A stretch of 37,191 nucleotides of DNA from Roseovarius sp. (lineage in GTDB: Bacteria; Pseudomonadota; Alphaproteobacteria; Rhodobacterales; Rhodobacteraceae), in assembly GCA_016278295.1 (NCBI GenBank), contig JADQCC010000173.1:1-37191 (forward strand). The letters are read 5' to 3'. This document shows, piece after piece, positions 16,795-25,815 of the stretch; the first letter of the stretch is position 1, and the number at the start of each line of letters is the position of its first letter. The position numbers and the translations under genes are program-made. The notes under the pieces were generated by a model. It was not told the DNA's origin, searched no databases, and saw only the letters and a program-made list of their open reading frames with translations.

Positions 16795-17390
16795 TGGCCC
16801 TGCCGCGGTTTTACCCGATCTTCGATGACGCGGACTGGCTCCGCCGCACCCTTCCGCTCGGTGTGAAGCTGGTGCAGTTGCGCATCAAGGAGCTGACCGG
16901 CGAAATGCTGAAACAGCAGATTGCGCAAGCACAGGGCCTGTGTCGGGAGGCTGGCGCCATCCTCGTGGTCAACGACCACTGGCAGACGGCCATCGACTTG
17001 GGCTGCGACTGGGTGCATCTCGGGCAGGAGGATCTCGATACCGCCGACATCCCCGCCATCCGGCGGGCGGGGGTCAAGATCGGGCTCAGCACCCATGACC
17101 ATGCCGAACTGGATCGCGCCTTGTCGCACGATCCCGATTACATCGCCCTCGGCCCCGTCTATCCCACCATCCTGAAAAAGATGAAATGGCACGAACAGGG
17201 GCTTTCGAGGGTTGCCGAATGGAAGCGCCTGATCGGCGACATCCCCCTCGTGGCCATTGGCGGCATGTCGGTGGAGCGGGCGCAGGGGGCGCTCGATGCC
17301 GGGGCGGATGTGGTGTCGGCGGTGACGGATATCACGCTCAACGACGACCCCGAGGCGCGGGTTCGGCAATGGATCGGGGCCACAACATGA
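16794..17390 (+). CDS. thiE: Thiamine phosphate synthase
   Basis: ThiE couples HMP pyrophosphate with thiazole phosphate to give thiamine phosphate. The 198-residue TIM-barrel product has QLRIKELTG (QLR-K pyrophosphate site), VNDHWQTAIDLGCDWVHLGQEDL, GLSTHDHAE, GPVYPTILKKMKW and VAIGGMS. The GPVYPT loop usually continues with T-K; here it reads ILKKMKW, a mild variant. The first ATG overlaps the thiG stop (TGATG), and the stop overlaps thiF. Confidence 0.93.
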   Translation: MALPRFYPIFDDADWLRRTLPLGVKLVQLRIKELTGEMLKQQIAQAQGLCREAGAILVVNDHWQTAIDLGCDWVHLGQEDLDTADIPAIRRAGVKIGLSTHDHAELDRALSHDPDYIALGPVYPTILKKMKWHEQGLSRVAEWKRLIGDIPLVAIGGMSVERAQGALDAGADVVSAVTDITLNDDPEARVRQWIGATT

Positions 17391-18379
17391 GCCGCTATGC
17401 CCGCCAGATCGCCCTGCCCGAGTTCGGGCGCGCCGGTCAGGACCGGCTGGCGGCGGCGCATGTGCTGATCATCGGTGCCGGCGGCTTGGCCGTGCCGGTG
17501 CTGCAATACCTTGTCGGCGCGGGCGTGGGACGGATCACCCTGATGGACGGCGACCGCGTCGCCTTGAGCAACCTGCATCGGCAGACCCTCTTTCGCATGG
17601 CTGATATTGGCCAGCCAAAGGCCACCGCCGCCGCCGCCCACATGGCCGCGCTCAACCCGGAATGTACGATTTCCGCCATAACAGAGCCGCTTGACCCGAT
17701 GAACGCCCCCGGCCACGTGGCCACAGCGGACTTGGCGCTCGACTGCGCCGACAGCTTTGCGGCGAGCTACGTTCTGTCCGACGCCTGCCTTGAACAGGGC
17801 AGGCCGCTCATCAGCGCCTCGGTGGTCGGAACCTCCGGCTATGTCGGCGGCTTCTGCGGCGGTGCGCCAAGCTTGCGCGCGGTCTTCCCCGACCTGCCCG
17901 ACAGGCTGGGAAGTTGCGAGGCCGATGGCGTACTCGGGCCGTCGGTGGGCATCATCGGCAGCCTTCAGGCGCAGATGGCGATGGCGGTTCTGGCGGAAAC
18001 AGAGCCGCAATCCCTTGGTCAGCTCATTACCTTCGAGGCCACCGGCCACCGCTTTGGCGGCTTCCGGTTTGACAATGCGCCCGAGCCCAAAGGCGGCTTC
18101 GGCTTCATCGCGCCCGGACAGGTCGCCCCCGGCGACTGGCTGGTGGATCTGCGGGCCAGGGATGAGAGCGGCCCGGCCCTGCCGCACGCGACCCGGCACA
18201 CCGTCAGCGATTTCGACACCTCCGACCTTCGCCCCGAGGGCGGGCGCGCCGTGCTGGCCTGCCGCTCGGGTCTGCGCTCTTGGCAGGCCGCGACACGGCT
18301 GCGCGGCCATTGGGACGGAGAGATTGCCCTGATCGCCCTAGGCGGCACCCCAGAGGAGAGAACCCCATGCGATACCTGA
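17387..18379 (+). CDS. thiF: ThiF/MoeB-type E1 adenylyltransferase with C-terminal rhodanese-like domain
   Basis: By context this adenylates the Gly-Gly end of ThiS so that it can receive sulfur. The 330-residue product starts SRYARQIALPEFG and has the nucleotide loop IIGAGGLAVPVLQYL (about 28-42), LSNLHRQTLF and VLGPSVGIIGSLQA. Residues from about 245 form a rhodanese-like domain with candidate active-site loop ACRSGLRSW. Unusually, no CxxC pair exists anywhere in the protein, so the structural zinc site of E. coli MoeB and ThiF is lost; the usual PCYRCLFPD position reads PSLRAVFPD. It starts at 17387, overlapping thiE by four bases. MoeB-type naming is possible. Confidence 0.88.
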   Translation: MSRYARQIALPEFGRAGQDRLAAAHVLIIGAGGLAVPVLQYLVGAGVGRITLMDGDRVALSNLHRQTLFRMADIGQPKATAAAAHMAALNPECTISAITEPLDPMNAPGHVATADLALDCADSFAASYVLSDACLEQGRPLISASVVGTSGYVGGFCGGAPSLRAVFPDLPDRLGSCEADGVLGPSVGIIGSLQAQMAMAVLAETEPQSLGQLITFEATGHRFGGFRFDNAPEPKGGFGFIAPGQVAPGDWLVDLRARDESGPALPHATRHTVSDFDTSDLRPEGGRAVLACRSGLRSWQAATRLRGHWDGEIALIALGGTPEERTPCDT

Positions 18380-19299
18380 CCCTGATCCTCGCGTTCCTGG
18401 CCGCCCCGGTCATGGCCCAGGACAAGATGACCCTGATGCTCGACTGGTTCGTGAATCCCGACCACGGGCCGATCATCCTCGCCGAGGAGCTTGGCTATTT
18501 CAAAGAGGCCGGGCTGGAGGTCGAAATGGTGGCCCCCGCCGACCCGTCCGACCCGCCCAAGATGGTCGCCGCAGGAAAGGCCGATCTGGCGATCGCCTAT
18601 CAGCCGCAGCTTCACCTTCAGGTCGAAGAGGGGCTGCCGCTGCGCCGGGTGGGCACGCTCATCGCGACGCCGCTCAACTGCCTTCTGGTGCTGGAGGATG
18701 GACCCATTAAATCCACCGCCGATCTCAAGGGCCGCAAGGTGGGCTTTTCCGTCGCCGGGGTCGAAGAGGCGCTGCTGTCGGCCATTCTCGCCCAGCATGA
18801 TTTGACGCTCGACGATATCGAGCTGGTCAACGTCAACTGGTCGCTCTCGCCCTCGCTGATGTCGGGACAGGTGGACGCGGTGATCGGCGCTTACCGCAAT
18901 TTCGAATTGAACCAGATGGAAATCGAGGGCGTACCGGGGCGCTGCTTCTACGTCGAGGAAGAGGGCGTGCCCACCTATGACGAGCTCATCTACGTGGCCA
19001 ATCCCGAGACGATGAATGCGGACATGATCCGCCGCTTCCTGCGCGCCACCGAGCGCGCGACGCAATACATCATGAACCATCCGCAGAAAAGCTGGGAGAT
19101 ATTCGCCGGCACCTCGGCCGAGTTGCAGGACAAACTGAACGAGAAGGCATGGGCCGATACCTATCCGCGCTTTGCCACCCGTCCCGCGGCGCTCGATCAC
19201 GCGCGCTATCGCCGCTTCGAGCGCTTTCTGCTCGACGCAGGGATGATCGAGACTGAGACGCCGGTCTCGGGCCTCGCGCTGGACCTGAACGCGCGATGA
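18367..19299 (+). CDS. thiY: ABC transporter substrate-binding protein for pyrimidine thiamine precursor (ThiY-like)
   Basis: A 310-residue periplasmic binding protein of the NMT1/THI5-like family. Residues 1-18 form a signal peptide ending VMAQ, followed by MTLMLDWFVNPDHGPI (the ligand-site motif also seen in THI5 as LDWTPN), GYFKEAGL and KADLAIAYQPQ. In the known ThiXYZ system such proteins bind formylaminopyrimidine, a thiamine degradation product, which is salvaged by an amidohydrolase and TenA. tenA follows with a four-base overlap, which supports this role. The permease (ThiX) and ATPase (ThiZ) genes are not present. Start at 18367, 13 bases inside thiF. Confidence 0.85.
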   Translation: MRYLTLILAFLAAPVMAQDKMTLMLDWFVNPDHGPIILAEELGYFKEAGLEVEMVAPADPSDPPKMVAAGKADLAIAYQPQLHLQVEEGLPLRRVGTLIATPLNCLLVLEDGPIKSTADLKGRKVGFSVAGVEEALLSAILAQHDLTLDDIELVNVNWSLSPSLMSGQVDAVIGAYRNFELNQMEIEGVPGRCFYVEEEGVPTYDELIYVANPETMNADMIRRFLRATERATQYIMNHPQKSWEIFAGTSAELQDKLNEKAWADTYPRFATRPAALDHARYRRFERFLLDAGMIETETPVSGLALDLNAR

Positions 19300-19982
19300 C
19301 CGAGGGTTACGGCACGACCTTCCCCCGCCTGCGCGATGCGGCGGGGGCGGTCTGGCGTGACTACACAGGCCACGCCTTTGTCGAGCGGCTGCGCGACGCG
19401 GGCCTGCCGCGCGCGGCGTTTCGCGGCTACCTCGTGCAGGACTACATCTTCCTCGTCCATTTCGCGCGAGCCTGGGCGCTGGCGGTGACCAAGGCCGAAA
19501 CGGTGGACGAGATGCGCACCTGCGCGGCCACCGTCGATGCGCTGGTCAATACCGAGATCGGCCTGCATGTCCGCACCTGCGCCGAAGCGGGGTTGTCGGA
19601 GGCCGACCTGTTCGAGACCGCGGAACACCCCGCCAACCTCGCGTATACCCGCTACGTGCTGGATGCCGGGCATTCGGGCGATTTTCTCGATCTGCTGGCG
19701 GCGCTTGCCCCCTGCGTCATGGGCTATGGCGAGATCGGCGCGCGGCTGGGGCAGGACGTGGCCGACGGTCATCCCTATGCCGACTGGATCGCCACCTATG
19801 CCGGTGACGAGTATCAACAGGTTTGCCGCGAGGCGGGGGCGCTCCTTGACGGGGCGGTGGCGCGGCGTCTTGGCCCGGTGCCCGAGGCCACGCCGGGCTG
19901 GCACAGGCTCTGCCACCGCTTCACCACCGCAACCCGGCTGGAGGTCGGCTTCTGGGACATGGGGCTGTCCTTCGCGCGCTAG
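19296..19982 (+). CDS. tenA: Aminopyrimidine aminohydrolase (TenA family)
   Basis: TenA hydrolyses 4-amino-5-aminomethyl-2-methylpyrimidine to HMP, which re-enters thiamine synthesis through ThiD. The 228-residue all-helical product keeps the known active residues of the Cys-type TenA group: Asp in YLVQDYIFL (D49), Cys in LAPCVMGYGEIG (C140), Tyr (Y144) and Glu in TRLEVGFWDM (E216). The retained Cys separates it from TenA_E proteins. It is the last gene of the riboswitch operon and is ATGA-coupled to thiY. No obvious intrinsic terminator lies in the 65 bases before gatB. Confidence 0.92.
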   Translation: MTEGYGTTFPRLRDAAGAVWRDYTGHAFVERLRDAGLPRAAFRGYLVQDYIFLVHFARAWALAVTKAETVDEMRTCAATVDALVNTEIGLHVRTCAEAGLSEADLFETAEHPANLAYTRYVLDAGHSGDFLDLLAALAPCVMGYGEIGARLGQDVADGHPYADWIATYAGDEYQQVCREAGALLDGAVARRLGPVPEATPGWHRLCHRFTTATRLEVGFWDMGLSFAR

Positions 19983-20047
19983 GCCCTCTTGCCCCGCCGC
20001 GGCCCGCCGCGTAGAACGCAGGCCGAGCCAAGACACGGAGCCCGAGC

Positions 20048-21562
20048 ATGCTGGATCTCACCTATGACGCGCCGAAACCCAAGGTGATCGCCGGCGCCAG
20101 GCACGATTGGGAGCTGGTCATCGGCATGGAGGTGCACGCGCAGGTGGCATCAAACGCCAAGCTGTTCTCCGGCGCCTCCACCCAATTCGGGGCCGAGCCC
20201 AATTCCTGCGTCTCCTTCGTCGATGCCGCGATGCCCGGCATGCTGCCCGTCATCAACGAGTTCTGCGTCGAGCAGGCGGTGCGCACCGGGCTGGGGCTGA
20301 AGGCAAAGATTAACCTCTGGTCGGCCTTCGACCGCAAGAATTATTTCTACCCCGACCTGCCGCAGGGCTACCAGATCAGCCAGCTTTATCACCCGCTGGT
20401 GGGCGAGGGTGAAATCCTTGTCGATATGGAGCCGGGCGTCGCACGGCTGGTGCGGGTCGAGCGCATTCATATGGAACAGGACGCGGGCAAGTCGATCCAC
20501 GACATGGACCCGGCAATGTCCTTCGTCGACCTCAACCGCACCGGCGTCTGCCTGATGGAGATCGTCAGCCGCCCCGACATCCGCGGCCCCGAAGAGGCGG
20601 CGGCCTATGTCACCAAGCTGCGCCAGATCCTGCGTTACCTGGGCACCTGCGACGGCAACATGCAGAACGGCAACCTGCGGGCGGACGTCAACGTCTCGGT
20701 CTGCCGTCCGGGGCAGTACGAGAAATACCAGGACAGCCAGGACTTCGCGCATCTCGGCACGCGCTGCGAGATCAAGAACATGAACTCCATGCGCTTTATC
20801 CAGATGGCCATCGACTACGAGGCGCGCCGCCAGATCGCGATCCTCGAATCGGGCGGCGAGGTGGTGCAGGAGACGCGCCTTTACGACCCGGACAAGAACG
20901 AGACCCGCTCCATGCGTTCCAAGGAAGAAGCGCATGATTACCGCTATTTCCCCGATCCCGACCTCCTGCCGCTGGAGATCGAGCAGGCTTGGGTGGACGA
21001 GATCGAGGCCAACCTGCCCGAATTGCCGGACGCCAAGAAGGCGCGGTTTGTGCTGGAGTTCGGCCTCAGCGAGTACGACGCCAGCGTGCTGACCGCCGAT
21101 CTCGCCAACGCCCGGTATTTCGAGCAGGTAGCGGCCGGTGCAGGCGACGGCAAGCTGGCAGCCAACTGGGTCATCAACGAACTCTTTGGCAGGCTCAAGA
21201 AAGAGGACCATTCCATCGAGGAAAGCCCGGTCAGCCCGGCGCAACTCGCGGCCATCGTGCGACTGATCAAGTCCGACGCCATTTCCGGCAAGATCGCCAA
21301 GGACCTGTTCGAGATCGTCTATACCGAAGGGGGCGACCCCGAGCAGATTGTCGAAGAGCGCGGCCTTCGCCAGGTCACCGACACCGGCGCCATCGAGGCC
21401 GCCGTGGACGAGATCATCGCCGCCAACCCCGCGCAGGTGGAAAAGGCACAGGCCAATCCGAAACTCGCGGGCTGGTTTGTGGGCCAGGTGATGAAGGCGA
21501 CCGGCGGCAAGGCCAATCCCAAGGCGGTGAACCAGATCGTGACGGCAAAGCTCGGTCTCTGA
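20048..21562 (+). CDS. gatB: Aspartyl/glutamyl-tRNA amidotransferase subunit B
   Basis: GatB is the kinase and tRNA-binding subunit of GatCAB, which converts Glu-tRNA(Gln) or Asp-tRNA(Asn) to the amidated forms in the cytoplasm. The 504-residue product has [19 protein letters not shown] near the N-terminus, [19 protein letters not shown], and a C-terminal helical and YqeY-like tail from about residue 330 with [15 protein letters not shown] near the end. GGAG precedes the ATG at 20048. gatA and gatC are not adjacent. Full length for the family. Confidence 0.96.
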   Translation: MLDLTYDAPKPKVIAGARHDWELVIGMEVHAQVASNAKLFSGASTQFGAEPNSCVSFVDAAMPGMLPVINEFCVEQAVRTGLGLKAKINLWSAFDRKNYFYPDLPQGYQISQLYHPLVGEGEILVDMEPGVARLVRVERIHMEQDAGKSIHDMDPAMSFVDLNRTGVCLMEIVSRPDIRGPEEAAAYVTKLRQILRYLGTCDGNMQNGNLRADVNVSVCRPGQYEKYQDSQDFAHLGTRCEIKNMNSMRFIQMAIDYEARRQIAILESGGEVVQETRLYDPDKNETRSMRSKEEAHDYRYFPDPDLLPLEIEQAWVDEIEANLPELPDAKKARFVLEFGLSEYDASVLTADLANARYFEQVAAGAGDGKLAANWVINELFGRLKKEDHSIEESPVSPAQLAAIVRLIKSDAISGKIAKDLFEIVYTEGGDPEQIVEERGLRQVTDTGAIEAAVDEIIAANPAQVEKAQANPKLAGWFVGQVMKATGGKANPKAVNQIVTAKLGL

Positions 21563-21713
21563 TACGTCCCCGAGACGCCTGGCGGCCGTATTTGTCTCGG
21601 TCCGCGCCCCCTCCTGCCTTCTCAAGCCCGAAGCGGATGTGTAAGACAACGGGGTGCGGACGATCGTGTAGCCGGCCTTGCCGGGCGGGTGCGGACATCG
21701 GGGAGACAGGATT

Positions 21714-23018
21714 GTGAGAATCGCGATGATCGGCACGGGCTATGTCGGGCTCGTCTCCGGGGTGTGCTTTTCGGATTTCGGGCATGACGTGATCTGCGTG
21801 GACAAGCAGCCCGAAAAGATCGCGATGCTAGAGCGCGGCGAGGTGCCGATCTACGAGCCGGGGCTCGACGCGCTGATGGCGAAAAATGTCGAGGCCGGGC
21901 GGCTATCCTTCACCACCGACCTCGCAGCGGCGGTCGACGGCGCCGACGCGGTCTTTATCGCGGTGGGCACGCCCACGCGCCGCGGCGACGGGCACGCCGA
22001 TCTTACCTACGTCATGTCCGCCGCCGAAGAGGTGGCCCGCGCGCTGACCGGCTATGCCGTGATCGTCACGAAATCGACCGTGCCCGTGGGCACCAACCGC
22101 AAGGTCAAGCAGGCGGTGATCAAGGCCAGCCCCGAGGCCGAGTTCGACGTGGCATCGAACCCGGAGTTCCTGCGCGAGGGCGCGGCGATCGAGGATTTCA
22201 TGAAGCCCGATCGCGTGGTGGTGGGCGTGCAATCGAGCCGCGCGCAGGAGGTGATGGCCGATGTCTACCGCCCGCTGTTCCTGCGCGAGTTTCCCATCGT
22301 CTACACCGATCTGGAATCGGCCGAGATGATCAAATACGCGGCCAACGCCTTCCTCGCCACCAAGGTCAGCTTCGTCAACGAGATCGCCGCGCTGTGCGAG
22401 CGGGTGGGCGCGGATGTCAAGGAAGTGGCGCGGGGCATCGGTCTCGACGGCCGCATTGGCAACAAGTTCCTGCATGCGGGCCCCGGCTATGGCGGATCGT
22501 GCTTCCCCAAGGACACCACGGCGCTCGCCCGCATCGGGCAGGAGCACGCGGTGCCGCAAACCATCGTCGAGACGGTGATCCGCGTCAACGAGGGCGTCAA
22601 GACACGGATGATCGAGAAGCTGCGCGACCTCACCGACGACAGTTTCAACGGCAAGGTGGTCGCCGTGCTGGGCGTGACCTTCAAGCCCAACACCGACGAC
22701 ATGCGCGACGCGCCCTCGCTAACCATCGTACCCGCACTGGTGGGCGGCGGGGCCAAGGTGCGCGTGGTCGATCCACAGGGCCGCCGCGAGGGCGAGGCGC
22801 TGCTGCCCGGGGTGGTCTGGTCGGACGATCCCTACAAGGCCGCGAACAACGCCGATCTGCTGGTGATCCTCACAGAGTGGAACGAGTTCCGCGCGCTCGA
22901 CCTGAAGAAGCTGGCGCGCAAGATGGCCACGCCCCGCATGGCCGATCTGCGCAACATCTATTCCGCGCGGGATGCCCGCCGCGCCGGATTCGAGCGGTAC
23001 GAGGGGGTGGGGCGCTGA
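21714..23018 (+). CDS. ugd: UDP-glucose 6-dehydrogenase
   Basis: This enzyme oxidises UDP-glucose twice with NAD to UDP-glucuronate, a precursor for capsule, exopolysaccharide or lipid glycans. The 434-residue product has the NAD loop IGTGYVGL (6-13), SNPEFLREG (sugar-nucleotide region), the catalytic Cys in [12 protein letters not shown] (about residue 260), and [17 protein letters not shown] use the GTG at 21714 because GGGGAGA lies about 8 bases upstream and the protein then begins directly at the dinucleotide fold. The stop shares TGATG with the epimerase gene, so UDP-glucuronate would be passed to the next step of one operon. Confidence 0.95.
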   Translation: MRIAMIGTGYVGLVSGVCFSDFGHDVICVDKQPEKIAMLERGEVPIYEPGLDALMAKNVEAGRLSFTTDLAAAVDGADAVFIAVGTPTRRGDGHADLTYVMSAAEEVARALTGYAVIVTKSTVPVGTNRKVKQAVIKASPEAEFDVASNPEFLREGAAIEDFMKPDRVVVGVQSSRAQEVMADVYRPLFLREFPIVYTDLESAEMIKYAANAFLATKVSFVNEIAALCERVGADVKEVARGIGLDGRIGNKFLHAGPGYGGSCFPKDTTALARIGQEHAVPQTIVETVIRVNEGVKTRMIEKLRDLTDDSFNGKVVAVLGVTFKPNTDDMRDAPSLTIVPALVGGGAKVRVVDPQGRREGEALLPGVVWSDDPYKAANNADLLVILTEWNEFRALDLKKLARKMATPRMADLRNIYSARDARRAGFERYEGVGR

Positions 23019-24018
23019 TGCGCGTCTTCATCACCGGCACCGCCGGGTTCATCGGCTTTCACCTTGCCCGGCTGCTGCTGGCCGAGGGGCATCAGGTGGC
23101 CGGCTTCGACGGGATGACGGATTACTACGATGTCCGCCTGAAACAGCGTCGCCACGCGATGCTGCACCAGACCCCCGGCTTTACCGCACCGAAGCGATGC
23201 TCGAGGCCGAGGCCGCGCTCTCCGCGGCGGTCTCGGCCTTCGCCCCCGATGTGATCGTGCATCTCGCCGCGCAGGCGGGGGTGCGCTACAGCCTTGAAAA
23301 CCCGCGCGCCTATGTCGATGCCAATGTCGTGGGCACGCTCAACGTGATGGAGGCCGCGCACGCCGCGGGCGTGCGGCACCTGCTTATGGCCTCGACCTCC
23401 TCGGTCTATGGCGCCAACGAGGACATGCCCTTTGACGAGCGGCAAAAGGCCGACACGCAGCTCACCATCTACGCCGCCACCAAGAAGGCCAATGAATCGA
23501 TGGGCCATGCCTGGGCGCATATCCACGGGCTGCCGGTCACGATGTTCCGGTTCTTCACCGTCTATGGCCCCTGGGGCCGGCCCGACATGGCGCTGTTCAA
23601 GTTCACCAGGGGCATTCTCGAAGGCACGCCCATCGACATCTACAACAATGGCGAGATGTGGCGCGACTTCACCTATGTCGATGATCTCGTGCGCGCCATA
23701 CGGCTGCTTGTCGATGTCGTGCCCGGCGGCCCCGAGACGGCGGTGGAGGGCGACAGCCTCAGCTCCGCCGCCCCGTTCCGGGTGGTCAATATCGGCAATT
23801 CCGACACGGTGCGCCTGCTGGATTTCATCGACGCCATCGAGGCCGAAACCGGGCGCGCGGCGATCCGCAACTACATGCCCATGCAGACCGGCGACGTGCC
23901 CGCCACATGGGCCGACGCGACGCTCTTGTACACGCTCACCGGGTATCGGCCCCAGACCCCGTTTCGCGAGGGTGTGCGCCGGTTTGTCGAATGGTATCGC
24001 GACTATCACGACGTCTGA
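23018..24018 (+). pseudogene. UDP-glucuronate 4-epimerase-like SDR gene, broken by a single-base deletion
   Basis: The intact protein would be about 333 residues and convert UDP-glucuronate to UDP-galacturonate, matching the coupled upstream ugd. The first part, from ATG 23018, has the NAD fold [15 protein letters not shown] and [11 protein letters not shown]. After HQTPGF the reading frame shifts by one base into [15 protein letters not shown], then HLAAQAGVRYSLENPRAY, SSSVYGANEDMPF, the YxxxK motif YAATKK, and FFTVYGPWGRPDMALF, through to the stop at 24018. One missing T in the TTT run at 23180-23182 would restore the frame. No other lesion is visible, so this is either a very recent mutation or a sequencing error. 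A slippage signal is not apparent. Confidence 0.85.
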
Positions 24019-24019
24019 C

Positions 24020-24970
24020 TCAGCTCAGCCGCCCGCGCTGTTGCGTTGGCGCCACGCCATAGGCGGCCCGGTAGACCCGCGAGAAATGGCCCGAGCTTTC
24101 GAATCCACAGGCGAGCGCGATATCAATCACCGGCGCCTCGGTCTGGATGAGCAGGTGCCGCGCCCGGTCGAGCCGCAGATCCATGAAGTACTTCTTGGGC
24201 GAGGTATTGAGAAACTTCCCGAACAGCCGCTCCAACTGACGCGTTGAAATGCCGATTTCGGCGGCGATGGCCGCGGGGCTGATCGGCTCCTCGATGCTCT
24301 CGCGCATGCGTTCGATGGCACGGGTGAGATGTGCGTTGCGAATGCCGTTGCGCGATTGCAACGACACGCGCTGCGCCGCCGTCGCCTCGCGCGCCGCGCT
24401 ATAGACCATCTGGTCGGCCACCGCCATCGACAGGTCATGGCCGTGGTCGCGCTCGATCAGGTGCAGCATCAGGTCCGCCGTCGCCGTCCCGCCAGAGGCG
24501 GTGAGATGGGGCTCGTCGGCGACGAACACATTGCGCACGAGGTTCACCTCGGGAAACCGCTCCATGAAGCTGTCGTGAAATTCCCAGTGGATCGCCGCCT
24601 TCATCCCGTCGAGAAACCCGCCCTCGGCCAGAACCCACGCCCCCGAGCACAGCGCCCCGATGGGCGTGCCGTGCCGCGCCTCGCGCCGCAGCATGTTCAG
24701 CAGCGGGCGGGTGACGTGCAGTCGCATGTTGATCCCCGACAGGATGAACAGCCGGTCGCATCCGGGCAGCCTGTCGAGCCCGTGATGCACCAGCGTCACC
24801 GACCGGTTGGAACAGGTGGCGCTCTGCCCGTCCTCAGAGGCAAAGGACCAGCGATAGAGCGTTTCGCCGCTCAGCAGGTTGGCGATGCGCAACGGCTCGA
24901 CTGCGCAGGCAAACGCGAGGTGCGAAAAGTCCTCGACGAGAACAAAAACGAAGTGCTGCGGCGTCTTCAT
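24020..24970 (-). CDS. GlxA family transcriptional regulator (DJ-1/PfpI plus AraC domains)
   Basis: A 316-residue regulator. The N-terminal DJ-1/PfpI-like domain (about 1-180) has HFVFVLVEDFSHLAFACAVEPLRIAN and the nucleophile-elbow Cys in GALCSGAWVLAEGG. The C-terminal AraC domain (about 215-312) has two helix-turn-helix units, including ISPAAIAAEIGISTRQLERLF-type and DIALACGFESSGHFSRVYRAAYG-type segments. Family relatives control catabolism of choline, carnitine, betaine or arginine. It is divergent from the GntR-led operon and ends one base past the epimerase stop on the opposite strand. ATG 24970 is my choice; ATG 24997 is possible, and neither has a good ribosome site. Confidence 0.85.
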   Translation of the reverse strand: MKTPQHFVFVLVEDFSHLAFACAVEPLRIANLLSGETLYRWSFASEDGQSATCSNRSVTLVHHGLDRLPGCDRLFILSGINMRLHVTRPLLNMLRREARHGTPIGALCSGAWVLAEGGFLDGMKAAIHWEFHDSFMERFPEVNLVRNVFVADEPHLTASGGTATADLMLHLIERDHGHDLSMAVADQMVYSAAREATAAQRVSLQSRNGIRNAHLTRAIERMRESIEEPISPAAIAAEIGISTRQLERLFGKFLNTSPKKYFMDLRLDRARHLLIQTEAPVIDIALACGFESSGHFSRVYRAAYGVAPTQQRGRLS

Positions 24971-25044
24971 GGCGGGCCCATCGGCGGGTGGCTGCATCCT
25001 GATCGGCAACAAAACGGGTGCGAGTCAGAATTTATTCATTGCGT

Positions 25045-25057
25045 ATACAATTTGTAT
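25045..25057. promoter_or_regulatory. 13-base inverted repeat, candidate GntR operator
   Basis: ATACAA (25045-25050), one T, TTGTAT (25052-25057): a perfect palindrome around a single base in the AT-rich gap between the GlxA-type and GntR genes. Short ATAC/GTAT palindromes are typical of FadR/FCD-class GntR sites. Its place 45 bases before the GntR start suggests autoregulation. Confidence 0.5.
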
Positions 25058-25101
25058 TAAGTAAAAGGCAAGCGATAATTCACGATGAAGGAGGCCCGGA
25101 A

Positions 25102-25797
25102 ATGGCCGCCAGGGACCGCAAGACCACGCTCTTGACGCATCTCAAGCACGCGATTCTCACCACCGCGCTGCGCCCCGGTGCCGATCTCGACGAGGCCGCG
25201 ATCTGCGCTGATTTCGACCTCTCGCGCACCCCGGTGCGCGAGGTGTTCCGTGAATTGGCGGGGCAGGGCTATATCGACCTGCGCGACAATCGCGGCCCGC
25301 GCGTCTCGGACCTGTCGCACACCACGCTGCGCGATTTCTTCCTCGCCGCGCCGATGGTCTATGGCGCGATCCTGCGGCTCGCGGCGCAGAATGCCACCGA
25401 CATGCAGATCGCCGCCCTGCGCGCCGCGCAAGAGACGTTCCGCGCCGCCCTGCGCGCCGGGTCCACCCCCGACCGAACGCTGGCCAACAACCGCTTTCAC
25501 GAGATCACCGGCGATATGGCGGGCAATATCTACCTTTTGCCCTCCTTCCACCGCCTGCTGATCGACCACGCGCGCATTTCCATGACCTTCTACCGCGCCG
25601 ATGCCGCCGACATGGTCGGCAACGTGGCCGAGGCCAGCCGCCAGCACGATGCCATCATCGACGCCATCGCCGCGCGCGACGAGGCCGCGGCGGCGCAATT
25701 GGCCGAGGATCACTGGAACCTCTCGCGCCACCAGATCGAACGCTTCGTGATGCCAGCCGCCATCGACGTGCCGATGGGCCGCCTCGCCCGCCCCTAG
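25102..25797 (+). CDS. GntR family regulator (FadR/FCD subfamily)
   Basis: A 231-residue regulator. The N-terminal winged helix (about 8-75) contains FDLSRTPVREVFRELAGQGYIDLRDNRGPRV-type recognition and wing elements. The C-terminal helical FCD domain keeps three His in NNRFHEIT, SRQHDAI and AEDHWN, which in this family bind a metal near the effector carboxylate. AAGGAGG lies 7 bases before the ATG at 25102. It heads a tight operon with a DapA-family enzyme, an aldehyde dehydrogenase and an FAD oxidase, so its effector is probably a pathway substrate or intermediate carboxylate. Confidence 0.9.
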   Translation: MAARDRKTTLLTHLKHAILTTALRPGADLDEAAICADFDLSRTPVREVFRELAGQGYIDLRDNRGPRVSDLSHTTLRDFFLAAPMVYGAILRLAAQNATDMQIAALRAAQETFRAALRAGSTPDRTLANNRFHEITGDMAGNIYLLPSFHRLLIDHARISMTFYRADAADMVGNVAEASRQHDAIIDAIAARDEAAAAQLAEDHWNLSRHQIERFVMPAAIDVPMGRLARP

Positions 25798-25815
25798 ACC
25801 CGAATGAGGACCGCA

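Noticed and set aside
21570-21600. Terminator after gatB
   Set aside because: CCGAGAC (21570-21576) and GTCTCGG (21594-21600) can pair, but the loop is 17 bases and no U-run follows.
20150-21736. 528-codon open frame on the minus strand across gatB
   Set aside because: It mirrors the whole of gatB, and its product has no recognisable domain, only His/Ala/Gly/Val-rich shadow composition typical of antisense frames in GC-rich DNA.
23175-23185. Programmed minus-one frameshift in the epimerase gene
   Set aside because: The site reads GGC TTT ACC. It has no X-XXY-YYZ slippery heptamer, and a Phe tRNA slipping to CTT would mispair. A missing T or a sequencing error is simpler.
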